Below, in pieces: positions 6,394-14,463 of a stretch of 36,035 nt of DNA. Under the pieces are notes generated by a model that was not told where the DNA came from, did not search any database, and saw only the letters and a list, made by a program, of their open reading frames with translations. The stretch comes from CALFMR01 sp035550595 (GTDB lineage Bacteria > Acidobacteriota > Vicinamibacteria > Vicinamibacterales > SCN-69-37). Made by a program: the position numbers and the translations under genes. The stretch is taken from positions 1 to 36,035 of the forward strand of contig DASZOV010000019.1 in the NCBI GenBank assembly GCA_035550595.1. Direction: 5' to 3'. Position 1 is the stretch's first letter, and each line of letters begins with the position of its first letter.

Positions 6394-8799
6394 TCATTCC
6401 GCGTTGAGCGCCTGCACCGGATTCACGCGGCCCGCCCGGCGGGCGGGAACGAGCGCGCCCATCGTGGCGACCGTCAGCAGCACGGCGATCGCCGCGCCCC
6501 AGGCCCACGGATCGTACGTCGGCGTCTTGTACAGATACGCGGCCACGAATCGCACGACGTAGGCTGCGACGAGGCCGCCGATCGCCAGACCGAGCACGAT
6601 CGAGCGGAGCTGTTCGCCGACAATCTGACGGGTGATCGTCGCGGCTCGTGCGCCGAGCGCGATCCGGATGCCCATCTCCCGCGTCCGCCGGCTCGTCGTC
6701 ATCGCCACGAGCCCGAGAATCCCGACGCCGGTGATCGCGAGCGCCGCGATGCCGAACGCGGAGAAGAGCCACGCGCTGAAGCGACGCGGGCGAATCGAGT
6801 CTCCGAGCGCATCGGTCACCGTCTCGGCGCGACCGACCCAACATTGCGGGCAGGCGCGGCGAAGGTTGGCGACGAACGGCGTGACGGCGTCGCGTGACGA
6901 GGTGAACCGAACGAGAAGTCTCGACACGGAAGGCGTCGGCGATGCGGCCACGGGCCAATAGATCTCGCCGGCCTCGTCGAGATCGAGCGCGAGGTACTTC
7001 GCATCGGCGACGACGCCGACGACGGTGAAGGGACGGCCGTCGTAAGTCAGGGTCTGTCCGATCGCCTGCCGGCCTGGCCAGTACCGCCGCGCGACGCGTT
7101 GGCTCACGACGACGACCGGTACCCCGGTCCTGAATTCCTCATCGGTCGGCAGGCGCCCTGCCAGCGGCCGCAGCCCGGCCGCGCCGAGATAGCCGTGCGT
7201 GATGGGGATGCTCTCGATCGGAGGGAAGCCCTGGCCGGGCGCTGGCCTGGTGGCGCCATGTGGCGTATCGAAGACGCTGCCGTTGAAGGCGCCCTCGAGA
7301 ATGGAATGTGCGGCACCGCCGGCAGCGGCAACGCCGGGAAGATGTCCAGCCACGCTCATGAGCGCTTCGACGTCGGCCGCGGACGCGTCGGTCGGCGGCG
7401 TGATCGAGACGACGGCCGTGTGGTCGACGTCTAAACCTGGATCCTCGTTCCACACGCGCATCAGGCTGCCGGCCACCAGGGCGCCCACGACCGTCATCAC
7501 GAGCGCCGCGGCGACCTCGAACGTGACGATGGAGAACCATCGCCGGCCGCGACGAGTCGCGTGGCCGCCATCGGCGATGGCACTCCGCAGGCTGGCACGG
7601 GTTGCGGCCCGTGCGGCCACGGCCGTCACTGCGATGACGCATGCGATCGATGCGAGCGCGAGAAAGGCGATGACACGAAGGTCGATCGCCGGCGGCTTGA
7701 GCACGGTGTACATGCCGTCGATCAGGTCCCGCATGATGGCCAGCAGGAGATATGCGCCCAGGCTGCCGGCCGCCGCGCCGACCATGACGATCACCGAATG
7801 TTCCAACGTGAGCAGGCGAAGCAGGTCGACGTACGTGGCGCCGAGCGCGCGCCGTACCGCAAGGTCGCGCCATTGTCGACTGATGCGCGCGACGGCGAGA
7901 CTCGAGAAGTTGAGGCAGGCGACGAGGAGGAGTGCGAGAGCCGTTCCGAACGCCATCCACGGTTTTTCCGTCCGGCCCTCAGTGAGTGCCCGACGAAGGG
8001 GCAGGATTCCCGCTGCATCATCCGGGGCTGGCCCTGTCGTGCCGGACGATGAAGACGATTGCGTGTTGGCCCATGCGGCGGCCGCCGCCGCCAAGCGTGC
8101 GGATGCTTCCTCCACCCGTGCGGACGGGGCGAGGCGCACCAGAACCGCGAGGCTCCGGCCGAGGCCGCGAGGCGTCGCATCGACGCGCGGCACCAGCACG
8201 TCCGGCGACTTGACGGGCAAGGGGAAGACGAAGTCCTGTGGCAGGACGCCAACGATGCGGATGCCCTGGCCGTGGTCGTCGACGAGCGACCGCCCGATCG
8301 CGCTGGGATCGGCGCCAAGCCGATCTCGCCAGAAGCGCCACGTGACGAGCGCGGGCGGAATCGGCCCGGTCGCGAGGAAGTCATCCGGCGCGAATCCGCC
8401 GATGACCGGCCGCATGCCAATCACGTCGAAGAACGCCGCGTCGACGCGCGTGGCACGAACGAAGTCATGGACGCCCACGGGCTGGGAGTCGCCGAAGGAG
8501 AAGGCGGTCAGCCGGCCATCGGGCAGGATGGACGACCACTCGTGGAACTCGGCAGGGGAGATTGGGGAGAACGGGCGGAGCGAATCCGGCCGGTCATGGC
8601 GGCCGAGCGTGACGGCGAACAGGCGATCGGCCTGGCGATAGGGCAGGGGCTTGAAGAGCACGCCGTCCACGACGGCGAATACCGTTGTCGCGAGGGCCAA
8701 GCTCAGCGCGACGACGCCAGCGAGCGTGATCGTGTAAAACGGCGCTCGCCCCAGCGAGCGCCAAGCCTGTGTCACGTCGCGCCGATTGGCAAGACGCAT
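6394..8799 (-). CDS. ADOP-type ABC permease (MacB/FtsX family)
   Basis: An 801-residue membrane protein. A first helix (FYTITLAGVVALSLALATTVFAV) precedes a MacB-like periplasmic core (from VVDGVLFKPLPYRQADRL, with RIVGVLPQDFVFP near residue 165), a first FtsX membrane domain (about 270-400, LLVACLNFSSLAVARISRQWRDLAVRRALGAT), a second periplasmic domain, and a second FtsX domain (about 690-800, VAMTTSRRTREMGIRIALGA). This duplicated layout without an ATPase gene nearby is what is called the acidobacterial duplicated orphan permease. Substrate and energising ATPase unknown. The ATG at 8799 is chosen because it directly precedes the family N-terminus; no good ribosome site is visible. Unlike the ADOP at 21385, no PadR gene lies upstream. 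Confidence 0.9.
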   Translation of the reverse strand: MRLANRRDVTQAWRSLGRAPFYTITLAGVVALSLALATTVFAVVDGVLFKPLPYRQADRLFAVTLGRHDRPDSLRPFSPISPAEFHEWSSILPDGRLTAFSFGDSQPVGVHDFVRATRVDAAFFDVIGMRPVIGGFAPDDFLATGPIPPALVTWRFWRDRLGADPSAIGRSLVDDHGQGIRIVGVLPQDFVFPLPVKSPDVLVPRVDATPRGLGRSLAVLVRLAPSARVEEASARLAAAAAAWANTQSSSSSGTTGPAPDDAAGILPLRRALTEGRTEKPWMAFGTALALLLVACLNFSSLAVARISRQWRDLAVRRALGATYVDLLRLLTLEHSVIVMVGAAAGSLGAYLLLAIMRDLIDGMYTVLKPPAIDLRVIAFLALASIACVIAVTAVAARAATRASLRSAIADGGHATRRGRRWFSIVTFEVAAALVMTVVGALVAGSLMRVWNEDPGLDVDHTAVVSITPPTDASAADVEALMSVAGHLPGVAAAGGAAHSILEGAFNGSVFDTPHGATRPAPGQGFPPIESIPITHGYLGAAGLRPLAGRLPTDEEFRTGVPVVVVSQRVARRYWPGRQAIGQTLTYDGRPFTVVGVVADAKYLALDLDEAGEIYWPVAASPTPSVSRLLVRFTSSRDAVTPFVANLRRACPQCWVGRAETVTDALGDSIRPRRFSAWLFSAFGIAALAITGVGILGLVAMTTSRRTREMGIRIALGARAATITRQIVGEQLRSIVLGLAIGGLVAAYVVRFVAAYLYKTPTYDPWAWGAAIAVLLTVATMGALVPARRAGRVNPVQALNAE

Positions 8800-8919
8800 G
8801 GGAGTTGAGCCGCCGTCGTTATAGCACGATGTTGGCGCGCGCGTCCGCAATCCGCGTTGCTCGTTTTCTCAGCTTCGAACCGGGCAAGGTGGGGCGGAGT
8901 GGTCTCATAATCGTTTCTC

Positions 8920-9420
8920 ATGAGCACCGAAGCCTGGCTCCAAGGTCCTATCCCCGACATCGCTCCCGTGCTGCAACCGGCGGCGCACGCGCTCGTGCAG
9001 GCGCAGCGTGACGTCGCGGCGCTCGCGCCGGAAATCGACAGTGCGCTCTTGTGGCGCGAACGTGGCGCGGCGACCGCCGGGTTCCACCTGCTGCACTTGG
9101 CTGGTGCGCTCGACCGGATCTACACCTACGCGCGCGGCGAGATGCTGAACGACGAGCAGAAGGCAGCGCTCCGCGCCGAGGCCGTCGCGCATCCTGAACT
9201 CTCGGCCAAGGATCTGCTGGCGCTCGTGAACGGTCGAGTGGACCGCGCGCTCGACCAGTTGCGCGCGACCGATCCGGGCCGCGTGCTCGAGGAACGCCGC
9301 GTCGGCCGCGCTGGCCTCCCGTCGAACGTCCTCGGTCTCCTCTTCCACGGCGCCGAGCACACGACCCGCCACGTCGGGCAGTTCATCTCGACCGTCAAGC
9401 TGCTGCGGTACGAGGAGTGA
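8920..9420 (+). CDS. DinB family protein
   Basis: A 166-residue four-helix-bundle protein of the DinB/YfiT superfamily. Putative metal ligands are His56/His59 in the second helix (GFHLLHLAGALDR) and His143, His147 and His151 in the last (LLFHGAEHTTRHVGQ), the usual spacing for the superfamily. Members are metal-dependent thiol transferases or of unknown role; the name reflects DNA-damage induction in Bacillus but no such link is shown here. Start ATG 8920 follows a short divergent gap with the ADOP gene. A second, more distant member is at 28414. The short gap to tesA holds a weak hairpin (GGGCCT/AGGTCC with a G-T pair near 9434). Confidence 0.87.
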   Translation: MSTEAWLQGPIPDIAPVLQPAAHALVQAQRDVAALAPEIDSALLWRERGAATAGFHLLHLAGALDRIYTYARGEMLNDEQKAALRAEAVAHPELSAKDLLALVNGRVDRALDQLRATDPGRVLEERRVGRAGLPSNVLGLLFHGAEHTTRHVGQFISTVKLLRYEE

Positions 9421-9486
9421 GCGCTCCTCCTTGGGCCTGAAGGTCCAGGACTCCGACAGCACGAAGCCCCGCCGTACAATGAGCTC

Positions 9487-10218
9487 ATGCGACTCCGCCG
9501 ACTCGCATTCGTGGCCGTGGCGCTCGCGATCGTCTCGGCCTGCTCGCTGCGCTACGTCTCGTGCCGGCTGCCGACGAACAACGAGTCGCAGCAACCGGCT
9601 GACGCGCTCTCCGCGCCCGACCTGCCGCTCAGCGCGCAGCCGGGCGGGCAGGCGAGCGTGCTCATCGCCTTTCTTGGCGACAGCCTGACCGCCGGCTACG
9701 GCCTCGACTTCAACCAGGCGTATCCGTCGGTCGTCGAAGAGATGTTCCATGACGACGGGTACGGCGGCGTCGGCGTGATCAACGCGGGCGTCACGGGCGA
9801 CACGACGGCCGGTGGTCTGCGCCGCGCGGAACAATTGCTCCAGCCGAACGTCAGAGTCCTCGTGGTGGCTCTCGGCGGCAACGACGCCCTGCGCGGTCTG
9901 ACGCCCAAGCAGACGCACGACAACCTGGCCGCGATCATCGACGGGACGCTGCAGCGCAACGTCGCCGTGGTCCTTGCCGGCATGGAGGCGCCAACCAATC
10001 TCGGCGCCGACTACCAGGCCGCGTTCCATAACGTCTTCCTGCAACTCGACCGCGAATACCAAGGCTCGATTGCGTTCGTGCCGTTCTTGCTCGAAGGCGT
10101 GGCCGGCGATCCCGCGTTGAACCAGGCCGACGGCATCCATCCAACGGCCGAAGGCGCGCACCGCATCGCGCAGTTGCTCTATCCGACGCTGCGCCGGATC
10201 GTCGAACAGGGCCAATGA
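9487..10218 (+). CDS. tesA: TesA-like GDSL/SGNH esterase, probable lipoprotein
   Basis: A 243-residue SGNH hydrolase of the arylesterase / thioesterase I / lysophospholipase L1 type. The four blocks are visible: FLGDSLTAGYG with nucleophile Ser66, a Gly block (INAGVTGDTTAGG), GGNDALRG with Asn132, and the Asp215-His218 dyad in ADGIHPTAEG. The N-terminus is a lipoprotein signal (basic start, hydrophobic run, lipobox V-S-A-C with Cys19), followed by a long Pro/Ser/Gln-rich linker to about residue 55, so it is likely tethered to a membrane on the periplasmic side; E. coli TesA is soluble and periplasmic. Its stop overlaps ybbA by ATGA, forming a tesA-ybbA-ybbP operon. Confidence 0.93.
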   Translation: MRLRRLAFVAVALAIVSACSLRYVSCRLPTNNESQQPADALSAPDLPLSAQPGGQASVLIAFLGDSLTAGYGLDFNQAYPSVVEEMFHDDGYGGVGVINAGVTGDTTAGGLRRAEQLLQPNVRVLVVALGGNDALRGLTPKQTHDNLAAIIDGTLQRNVAVVLAGMEAPTNLGADYQAAFHNVFLQLDREYQGSIAFVPFLLEGVAGDPALNQADGIHPTAEGAHRIAQLLYPTLRRIVEQGQ

Positions 10219-10910
10219 TTGAGCTGACCGATGTCTCGCGCACCGTCTCGAGCGGCGCGGGAACCCTGACCATCCTCCATTCGCTGACCCTTTCGATCCC
10301 TCGCGGCCGCACGGTCGCGCTGACCGGTCCGTCTGGCAGCGGGAAGTCGACGCTGCTCGGACTCATCGCGGGCCTCGACGCGCCGACGACGGGCCGCATC
10401 GTGCTCGACGGCGTCGATGTCACGGCGCTCGGCGAGGAAGCACTTGCTCGCCTCCGCGGCGCCAAGGTCGGCATCGTCTTTCAGTTCTTTCACCTGCTGC
10501 CGGCGCTCACGGCTTACGAGAACGTGCTCGTGCCGATGGAGATTGCCGGCGTGTCCGACGCGCCCGCGCGAGCCCGCCGGCTGCTCGACGACGTCGGGCT
10601 CGGCGCGCGGGGACATCACTATCCGTCGCAGCTTTCGGGCGGCGAACAACAGCGCGTGGCGATTGCGCGCGCGCTCGCGAACGATCCGCCCATCCTGCTC
10701 GCCGACGAGCCGACGGGCAATCTCGACACGACGACTGGGCAGCAGATCATCGATCTGCTGGTCACCGTGAATCGCAGTCGCGGCTGCACGCTGCTGCTCG
10801 TGACGCACGATCCCGATCTGGCCGCGCTCGCTGACGAGGTTCTCGTGCTACGCGACGGCCGCCTCGTCGATCGCCGCGTCCCAGCGCCTCCGGTCCCGAC
10901 CGCGTCATGA
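10215..10910 (+). CDS. ybbA: ABC transporter ATP-binding protein YbbA
   Basis: A 231-residue nucleotide-binding subunit of the LolD/MacB/YbbA group. Walker A is GPSGSGKST at 38-46, the Q-loop is around Gln90 (VFQFFHLLPALT), the signature LSGGEQQR is at 140-147, Walker B LLADEP is at 161-166 and the switch histidine is His198 in VTHD. The FFHLLPALTAYENV stretch is typical of MacB-superfamily ATPases, which power extrusion by mechanotransmission. It overlaps tesA upstream and ybbP downstream by four bases each (ATGA in both cases), so the three products are made in a fixed ratio. Confidence 0.95.
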   Translation: MIELTDVSRTVSSGAGTLTILHSLTLSIPRGRTVALTGPSGSGKSTLLGLIAGLDAPTTGRIVLDGVDVTALGEEALARLRGAKVGIVFQFFHLLPALTAYENVLVPMEIAGVSDAPARARRLLDDVGLGARGHHYPSQLSGGEQQRVAIARALANDPPILLADEPTGNLDTTTGQQIIDLLVTVNRSRGCTLLLVTHDPDLAALADEVLVLRDGRLVDRRVPAPPVPTAS

Positions 10911-13465
10911 GCTTCGTCCTCCGGATGGCGTGGCGCGAAATCCGGATGGCCTGGGCGCGCCTGGCGTTCTTCTTCCTGTCGGTCGCCATCGGCGTCGCCG
11001 CGGTCGTCGCGCTGCGCAGCCTCGCGCAGGACGTGCGCCTGACCCTCACGAGCGAAGCGCGCAGCCTGGTTGGCGCGGATCTCGTCATCCAGTCGTCGCG
11101 GCCGCTTCCGCCCGACACGGAAGCGACCGTCAATCGTCTTCTCGCGCAGTACGGCGCGCAAGGCACGACCGCCGTCGTCGACACGCAGACGATGGCCGAG
11201 CCGGAAGCGGGGAAGGGCAACGGCGCGGTGAAGATGATCGAGCTGCGTGGCGTCGAATCTGCCTTTCCGTACTACGGCGCGATCGAGCTCGACGGCGGCG
11301 TGCCGTACTCACACGAGCTCCTCGCGCACCACGGCGTCATCGTTCAGCCCGAACTGCTCGTCGCCCTGGGCCTCGAGACTGGCGACACGATCCGGCTCGC
11401 CGGTCAGCCGTTCACGGTGCGCGGCGTGCTCGTGCGCGACCGAGTGCAACGCGGTGGCGGTATCGCCTTCGGACCGCGCGCGTACGTCGATCTCGCGGAT
11501 CTCAAAGCGACGTCGCTCCTCGGATTCGGCAGCCGCGCGTCCTATCAGACGCTCGTCCGCGTCGGCGATCCGGCCGCGACGACGAAGCTGACCGACGCAT
11601 TGCATGACGCGCTGCCGCGCGAAACGGCCTCGGTGCGGTCGTGGCAGACGCTCGAGGATCGCATCGGCCGCAACCTGCGCCTCGCCGAGAACTATCTGAG
11701 CTTGGTCGGATTCGCGGTCGTCGTGCTCGGCGGCATCGGCGTGTGGAGCGTGACGCGCGTGATCGTGCAGCAGAAGCTGCGGAGCGTTGCGATCCTCAAG
11801 TGCCTGGGTGCGACGTCGGGCCGCGTGCTCGCGACCTACGTCCTGCAGATCGCCGTGCTCGCGGCTGGAGGCAGCGTGCTGGGGATCGCCCTTGCCGCGG
11901 CCGCACTCGCTGCCGTACCGCAGAACCTGCTCGATGCGTTGGGCGTGGCGAGTGTGTCGGTGACCGCGTCGGCGGCGATCCAGGGCGTCGCGGTGGGCGT
12001 GCTCGTGTCGCTGCTCTTCGCGCTCGTGCCGCTCCTCGACGTCCGGCGCGTGAAGCCGCTCCTACTCCTGCGTGCCGACACGGTCGCATCCGCACGCCGG
12101 CGCACATGGCAGAGCGCGGTGATCGCCGCCGTCATCGGCTTGGCGCTCCTGGCCGTGGCCGTCTGGCAGGCCGACTCGCTACGGGCCGGACTATACGTGT
12201 CGATTGGACTCGCGATCGTTTCCGCGGTGCTGTTCGTCGGCAGCGATCTCCTCGTCCGCGCCACGCGAGGCCTGGCCCGTTCACGCCGCTTCGTGCTGCG
12301 TCATGCGGTCGTGAGTCTCGCGCGGCCCGGCAACCAGACACGCGTCGTCGTGATGTCGGTCGGGCTCGGATGCTTTTTCGTGATTGGCGTCCGCGCCGTG
12401 CAGACGACGCTCCTGGCGAGTCTCGCGACCGACGTCGGCACTCGCGCGCCGGACCTCGTCGTCATCGACATCCAGCCGGATCAAGCGGCGCCCATCGGCC
12501 CCATTGTCGCGCCGTACCTCCGGAGTCAGGCCCGCGTCGTGCCACTCATGCGCGCGCGGGTCACAGGTGTGGCCGGCGCGAACCTCCATCTCGCGACGAG
12601 CGACGACGTGCGGGAGGACGGGCATCTCGCGCGCGAGTTCGGGTTGACGTTCCGGGCTGGCCTGGAGGCCAACGAGCGCGTCACCGCGGGCGCGTTCTGG
12701 ACGGCGCCGCTCGCCACGCCGACGCTGCCGGACGGTGTCGACACGGAAGTTTCCGTCGAGCAGGAGACGTTCGACCGCGCGCACCTGGCGCTTGGCGACC
12801 TCGTGCGCTTCGACGTGGCCGGACAATCGATTCGCGCGCGCGTCACGAGCGTGCGGTCGGTCGAATGGGACGATCCGGCGAGCGGCGGATTCGTGTTCGT
12901 CTTGCGGCCCGGCCCGGCCGTCGATCGGCTGGCGCACACGTTCGTCGCCTTTTTGCAGACGAAAGACAACGGCGACGCGCGTGGCGCACTGCAGCGGGAC
13001 GTCGTGCGGGCGATGCCGAACGTGTCGATCATCGACGTGCGCGACGTCGTGTCGTCGATCCGCGAAGTCGTCGACAACGTCACGACGGGCGTGACGATCG
13101 TCGGCGCGGTCACGCTCGTGGGCGGGATCCTAATCCTCGTCGGCGCGGTCGCCATGACGCGCTTCCAACGAATGCGCGACGCGGCGATCTACCGAACGCT
13201 CGGCGCGGGCACGCGCGCAATGACCGGGATGCTCGCGATCGAGTACGGCCTGCTCGGTCTGCTCGCCGGCGCGCTCGGTACGGCCGGCGCGGCGGTCTTA
13301 TCCTGGGCGCTCGCACGTGGCCTGTTCGACATTCCCTGGCAACCGGTGCCCGGACTGTTCGCGGCCGCTGTCCTCGGCGCGGCCGTGCTCGTCGCCGTCG
13401 TCGGTCTCGCGGCCAGCGGCGATGTGCTGCTGCAGAAACCACTCGCGACGCTGAGGGGAGAGTAG
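10907..13465 (+). CDS. ybbP: FtsX-like permease YbbP
   Basis: An 852-residue permease. The first helix (LAFFFLSVAIGVAAVVALRSLA) is at about 18-40, followed by a periplasmic domain to about 260, an FtsX domain (NYLSLVGFAVVVLGGIGVWSV onward, with LRSVAILKCLGAT), a central pair of helices (about 400-450), a second periplasmic domain, and a last FtsX domain (about 725-850, QRMRDAAIYRTLGAGTRAM). This is the layout of YbbP-type transporters, partner of YbbA. Together with TesA the likely role is removing hydrophobic or acyl molecules from the membrane and hydrolysing them in the periplasm; the substrate is not shown. Start ATG overlaps the ybbA stop. Confidence 0.93.
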   Translation: MSFVLRMAWREIRMAWARLAFFFLSVAIGVAAVVALRSLAQDVRLTLTSEARSLVGADLVIQSSRPLPPDTEATVNRLLAQYGAQGTTAVVDTQTMAEPEAGKGNGAVKMIELRGVESAFPYYGAIELDGGVPYSHELLAHHGVIVQPELLVALGLETGDTIRLAGQPFTVRGVLVRDRVQRGGGIAFGPRAYVDLADLKATSLLGFGSRASYQTLVRVGDPAATTKLTDALHDALPRETASVRSWQTLEDRIGRNLRLAENYLSLVGFAVVVLGGIGVWSVTRVIVQQKLRSVAILKCLGATSGRVLATYVLQIAVLAAGGSVLGIALAAAALAAVPQNLLDALGVASVSVTASAAIQGVAVGVLVSLLFALVPLLDVRRVKPLLLLRADTVASARRRTWQSAVIAAVIGLALLAVAVWQADSLRAGLYVSIGLAIVSAVLFVGSDLLVRATRGLARSRRFVLRHAVVSLARPGNQTRVVVMSVGLGCFFVIGVRAVQTTLLASLATDVGTRAPDLVVIDIQPDQAAPIGPIVAPYLRSQARVVPLMRARVTGVAGANLHLATSDDVREDGHLAREFGLTFRAGLEANERVTAGAFWTAPLATPTLPDGVDTEVSVEQETFDRAHLALGDLVRFDVAGQSIRARVTSVRSVEWDDPASGGFVFVLRPGPAVDRLAHTFVAFLQTKDNGDARGALQRDVVRAMPNVSIIDVRDVVSSIREVVDNVTTGVTIVGAVTLVGGILILVGAVAMTRFQRMRDAAIYRTLGAGTRAMTGMLAIEYGLLGLLAGALGTAGAAVLSWALARGLFDIPWQPVPGLFAAAVLGAAVLVAVVGLAASGDVLLQKPLATLRGE

Positions 13466-13477
13466 GGACCGAGAACA

Positions 13478-13583
13478 GGGGACAGAGCTAAGAAAAGATG
13501 ACACCGCGAGCCCCCGAACGGAGTGAGGGTGGCGAAGCGCGTAAGCGCGGGGGTGGGGCCCCGCGCACTGCAAAAAAGATGAC
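13478..13583. repeat. structured dispersed repeat, copy 1
   Basis: The 106 bases between ybbP and doxX match 30342-30450 nearly base for base, same strand. The element carries an A-rich/GATGAC motif at both ends (TGAC ending 13502 and 13583), a CCGCGAGCCCCCGA block, a small GCGC-GTAA-GCGC hairpin and a strong hairpin GCGCGGGG/CCCCGCGC. It has no open frame that looks coding. No matching mobile-element ends are recognised. Confidence 0.85.
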
Positions 13584-13611
13584 TTGCGTTGGGAGCAAGG
13601 CCCCAGCGCAA
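13584..13611. repeat. extra hairpin module attached to repeat copy 1
   Basis: TTGCGTTGGG and CCCAGCGCAA pair over ten bases with one G-T pair, around the loop AGCAAGGC. The right arm plus the following A-rich stretch and GGGTGAC repeats the end of the main element, so this looks like a third, degraded hairpin unit. Its A-rich tail (AAAGAAAGGG) also supplies the likely ribosome site of doxX. Confidence 0.65.
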
Positions 13612-13629
13612 CTAAAGAAAGGGTGACTC

Positions 13630-14136
13630 ATGGCTCTCGGATTGTTGCTCCTTCGGTTGACCGCCGGTGTGACGCTGGCCGCGCACGGCGCGCAGAAGCT
13701 GTTCGGGTGGTTCGGCGGACCGGGACTGGGAAAGACCGCTGACGTGATGGAGAGCCTGGGATTCGTGCCCGGCCGCGCTCAGGCACTCGCAGCGGGACTC
13801 GCCGAACTCGTCGGCGGGCTACTCCTTGCGCTGGGCCTCGCAACGCCGCTCGCCGCGGCCATCGTGTTCGGCGTGATGATCGTCGCCGCGGTCAGCGTGC
13901 ATCTGCCGCGCGGCTTCTTCGTGACCAATGGCGGCGCGGAATACACGTTGGTCCTCGGCGTCGCGGGTCTCACGCTGGCCTTCACCGGCGCCGGCCGGTT
14001 GTCGCTCGACGCGCTACTTGGCCTGTCGTTCGGCGGCGTCGCGTGGGGACTCGCCGCACTCGTCGTGGGGCTGGTCGGCGGCTTCGCACCGCTCGCCGCG
14101 CGCCGGCGGCATCTCGTGACGCGTCAGCCGGCGTGA
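13630..14136 (+). CDS. DoxX family membrane protein
   Basis: A 168-residue inner-membrane protein with four or five helices. The start LLLLRLTAGVTLAAHGAQKLFGWFGGPG is the typical DoxX N-terminus, including the conserved R and the HGAQKLFGWFGG signature; helices follow at about 55-75, 77-100, 108-125 and 135-155. DoxX proteins are linked to redox or quinone-related functions in various bacteria, but the precise role is unknown here. AAAGGG five to eight bases ahead of the ATG gives a good ribosome site, which lies in the tail of the repeat element. It is separated from ybbP by the repeat and probably is its own unit. Confidence 0.9.
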   Translation: MALGLLLLRLTAGVTLAAHGAQKLFGWFGGPGLGKTADVMESLGFVPGRAQALAAGLAELVGGLLLALGLATPLAAAIVFGVMIVAAVSVHLPRGFFVTNGGAEYTLVLGVAGLTLAFTGAGRLSLDALLGLSFGGVAWGLAALVVGLVGGFAPLAARRRHLVTRQPA

Positions 14137-14144
14137 ACGCCGGG

Positions 14145-14166
14145 GAGCGCCATCGGGCGCGCGCTC
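14145..14166. terminator. possible weak terminator hairpin after doxX
   Basis: GAGCGC and GCGCTC pair across a ten-base loop just after the doxX stop. There is no T-run, so intrinsic termination is uncertain. Confidence 0.25.
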
Positions 14167-14213
14167 AGTCATCGCGGTAGGGTGAGGTACCGCGCACCGG
14201 ACGGAGGTCCCTC

Positions 14214-14432
14214 ATGAAGATGACCGTGATTGGCGTCGTGTTGATCGTGCTCGGCGTCGCGGCGTTCGTCTACGGCGGGTTCCACTACACCGACCGCGAC
14301 ACCGTCGTGGACATCGGCCCCGTGCAGGCGACCGCCGAACATCGCAAGACCGTTCCGATTCCCCAGGCGCTGAGCGCCGTCGTCATCGTCGGCGGCGCGA
14401 TTCTGGTCGTCGCGGGGTTGCGACGGCGGTAG
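14214..14432 (+). CDS. 72-residue two-span membrane protein
   Basis: The product starts MKMTVIGVVLIVLGVAAFVYGG, has a short exposed middle part (YTDRDTVVDIGPVQATAEHRKTVPIPQ) and a second helix (ALSAVVIVGGAILVVAGLRRR) ending in three arginines. Small proteins with the same TVVDIGPVQATAE-like centre occur widely in Proteobacteria and Acidobacteria as uncharacterised conserved membrane proteins. GGAGG six bases before the ATG supports the start. Encoded between doxX and ackA; a functional link with either is not shown. Confidence 0.85.
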   Translation: MKMTVIGVVLIVLGVAAFVYGGFHYTDRDTVVDIGPVQATAEHRKTVPIPQALSAVVIVGGAILVVAGLRRR

Positions 14433-14463
14433 AGGCGGTAGACTCGATCGTCGCGACCGCCGC

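Noticed and set aside
8905..10215. A 436-residue minus-strand open frame
   Set aside because: Antisense of DinB and tesA, both with conserved motifs; no family features of its own.
13478..13583. Insertion sequence or integron attachment site
   Set aside because: No transposase or integrase gene, and no terminal inverted repeats beyond internal hairpins; kept as a repeat of unknown type.
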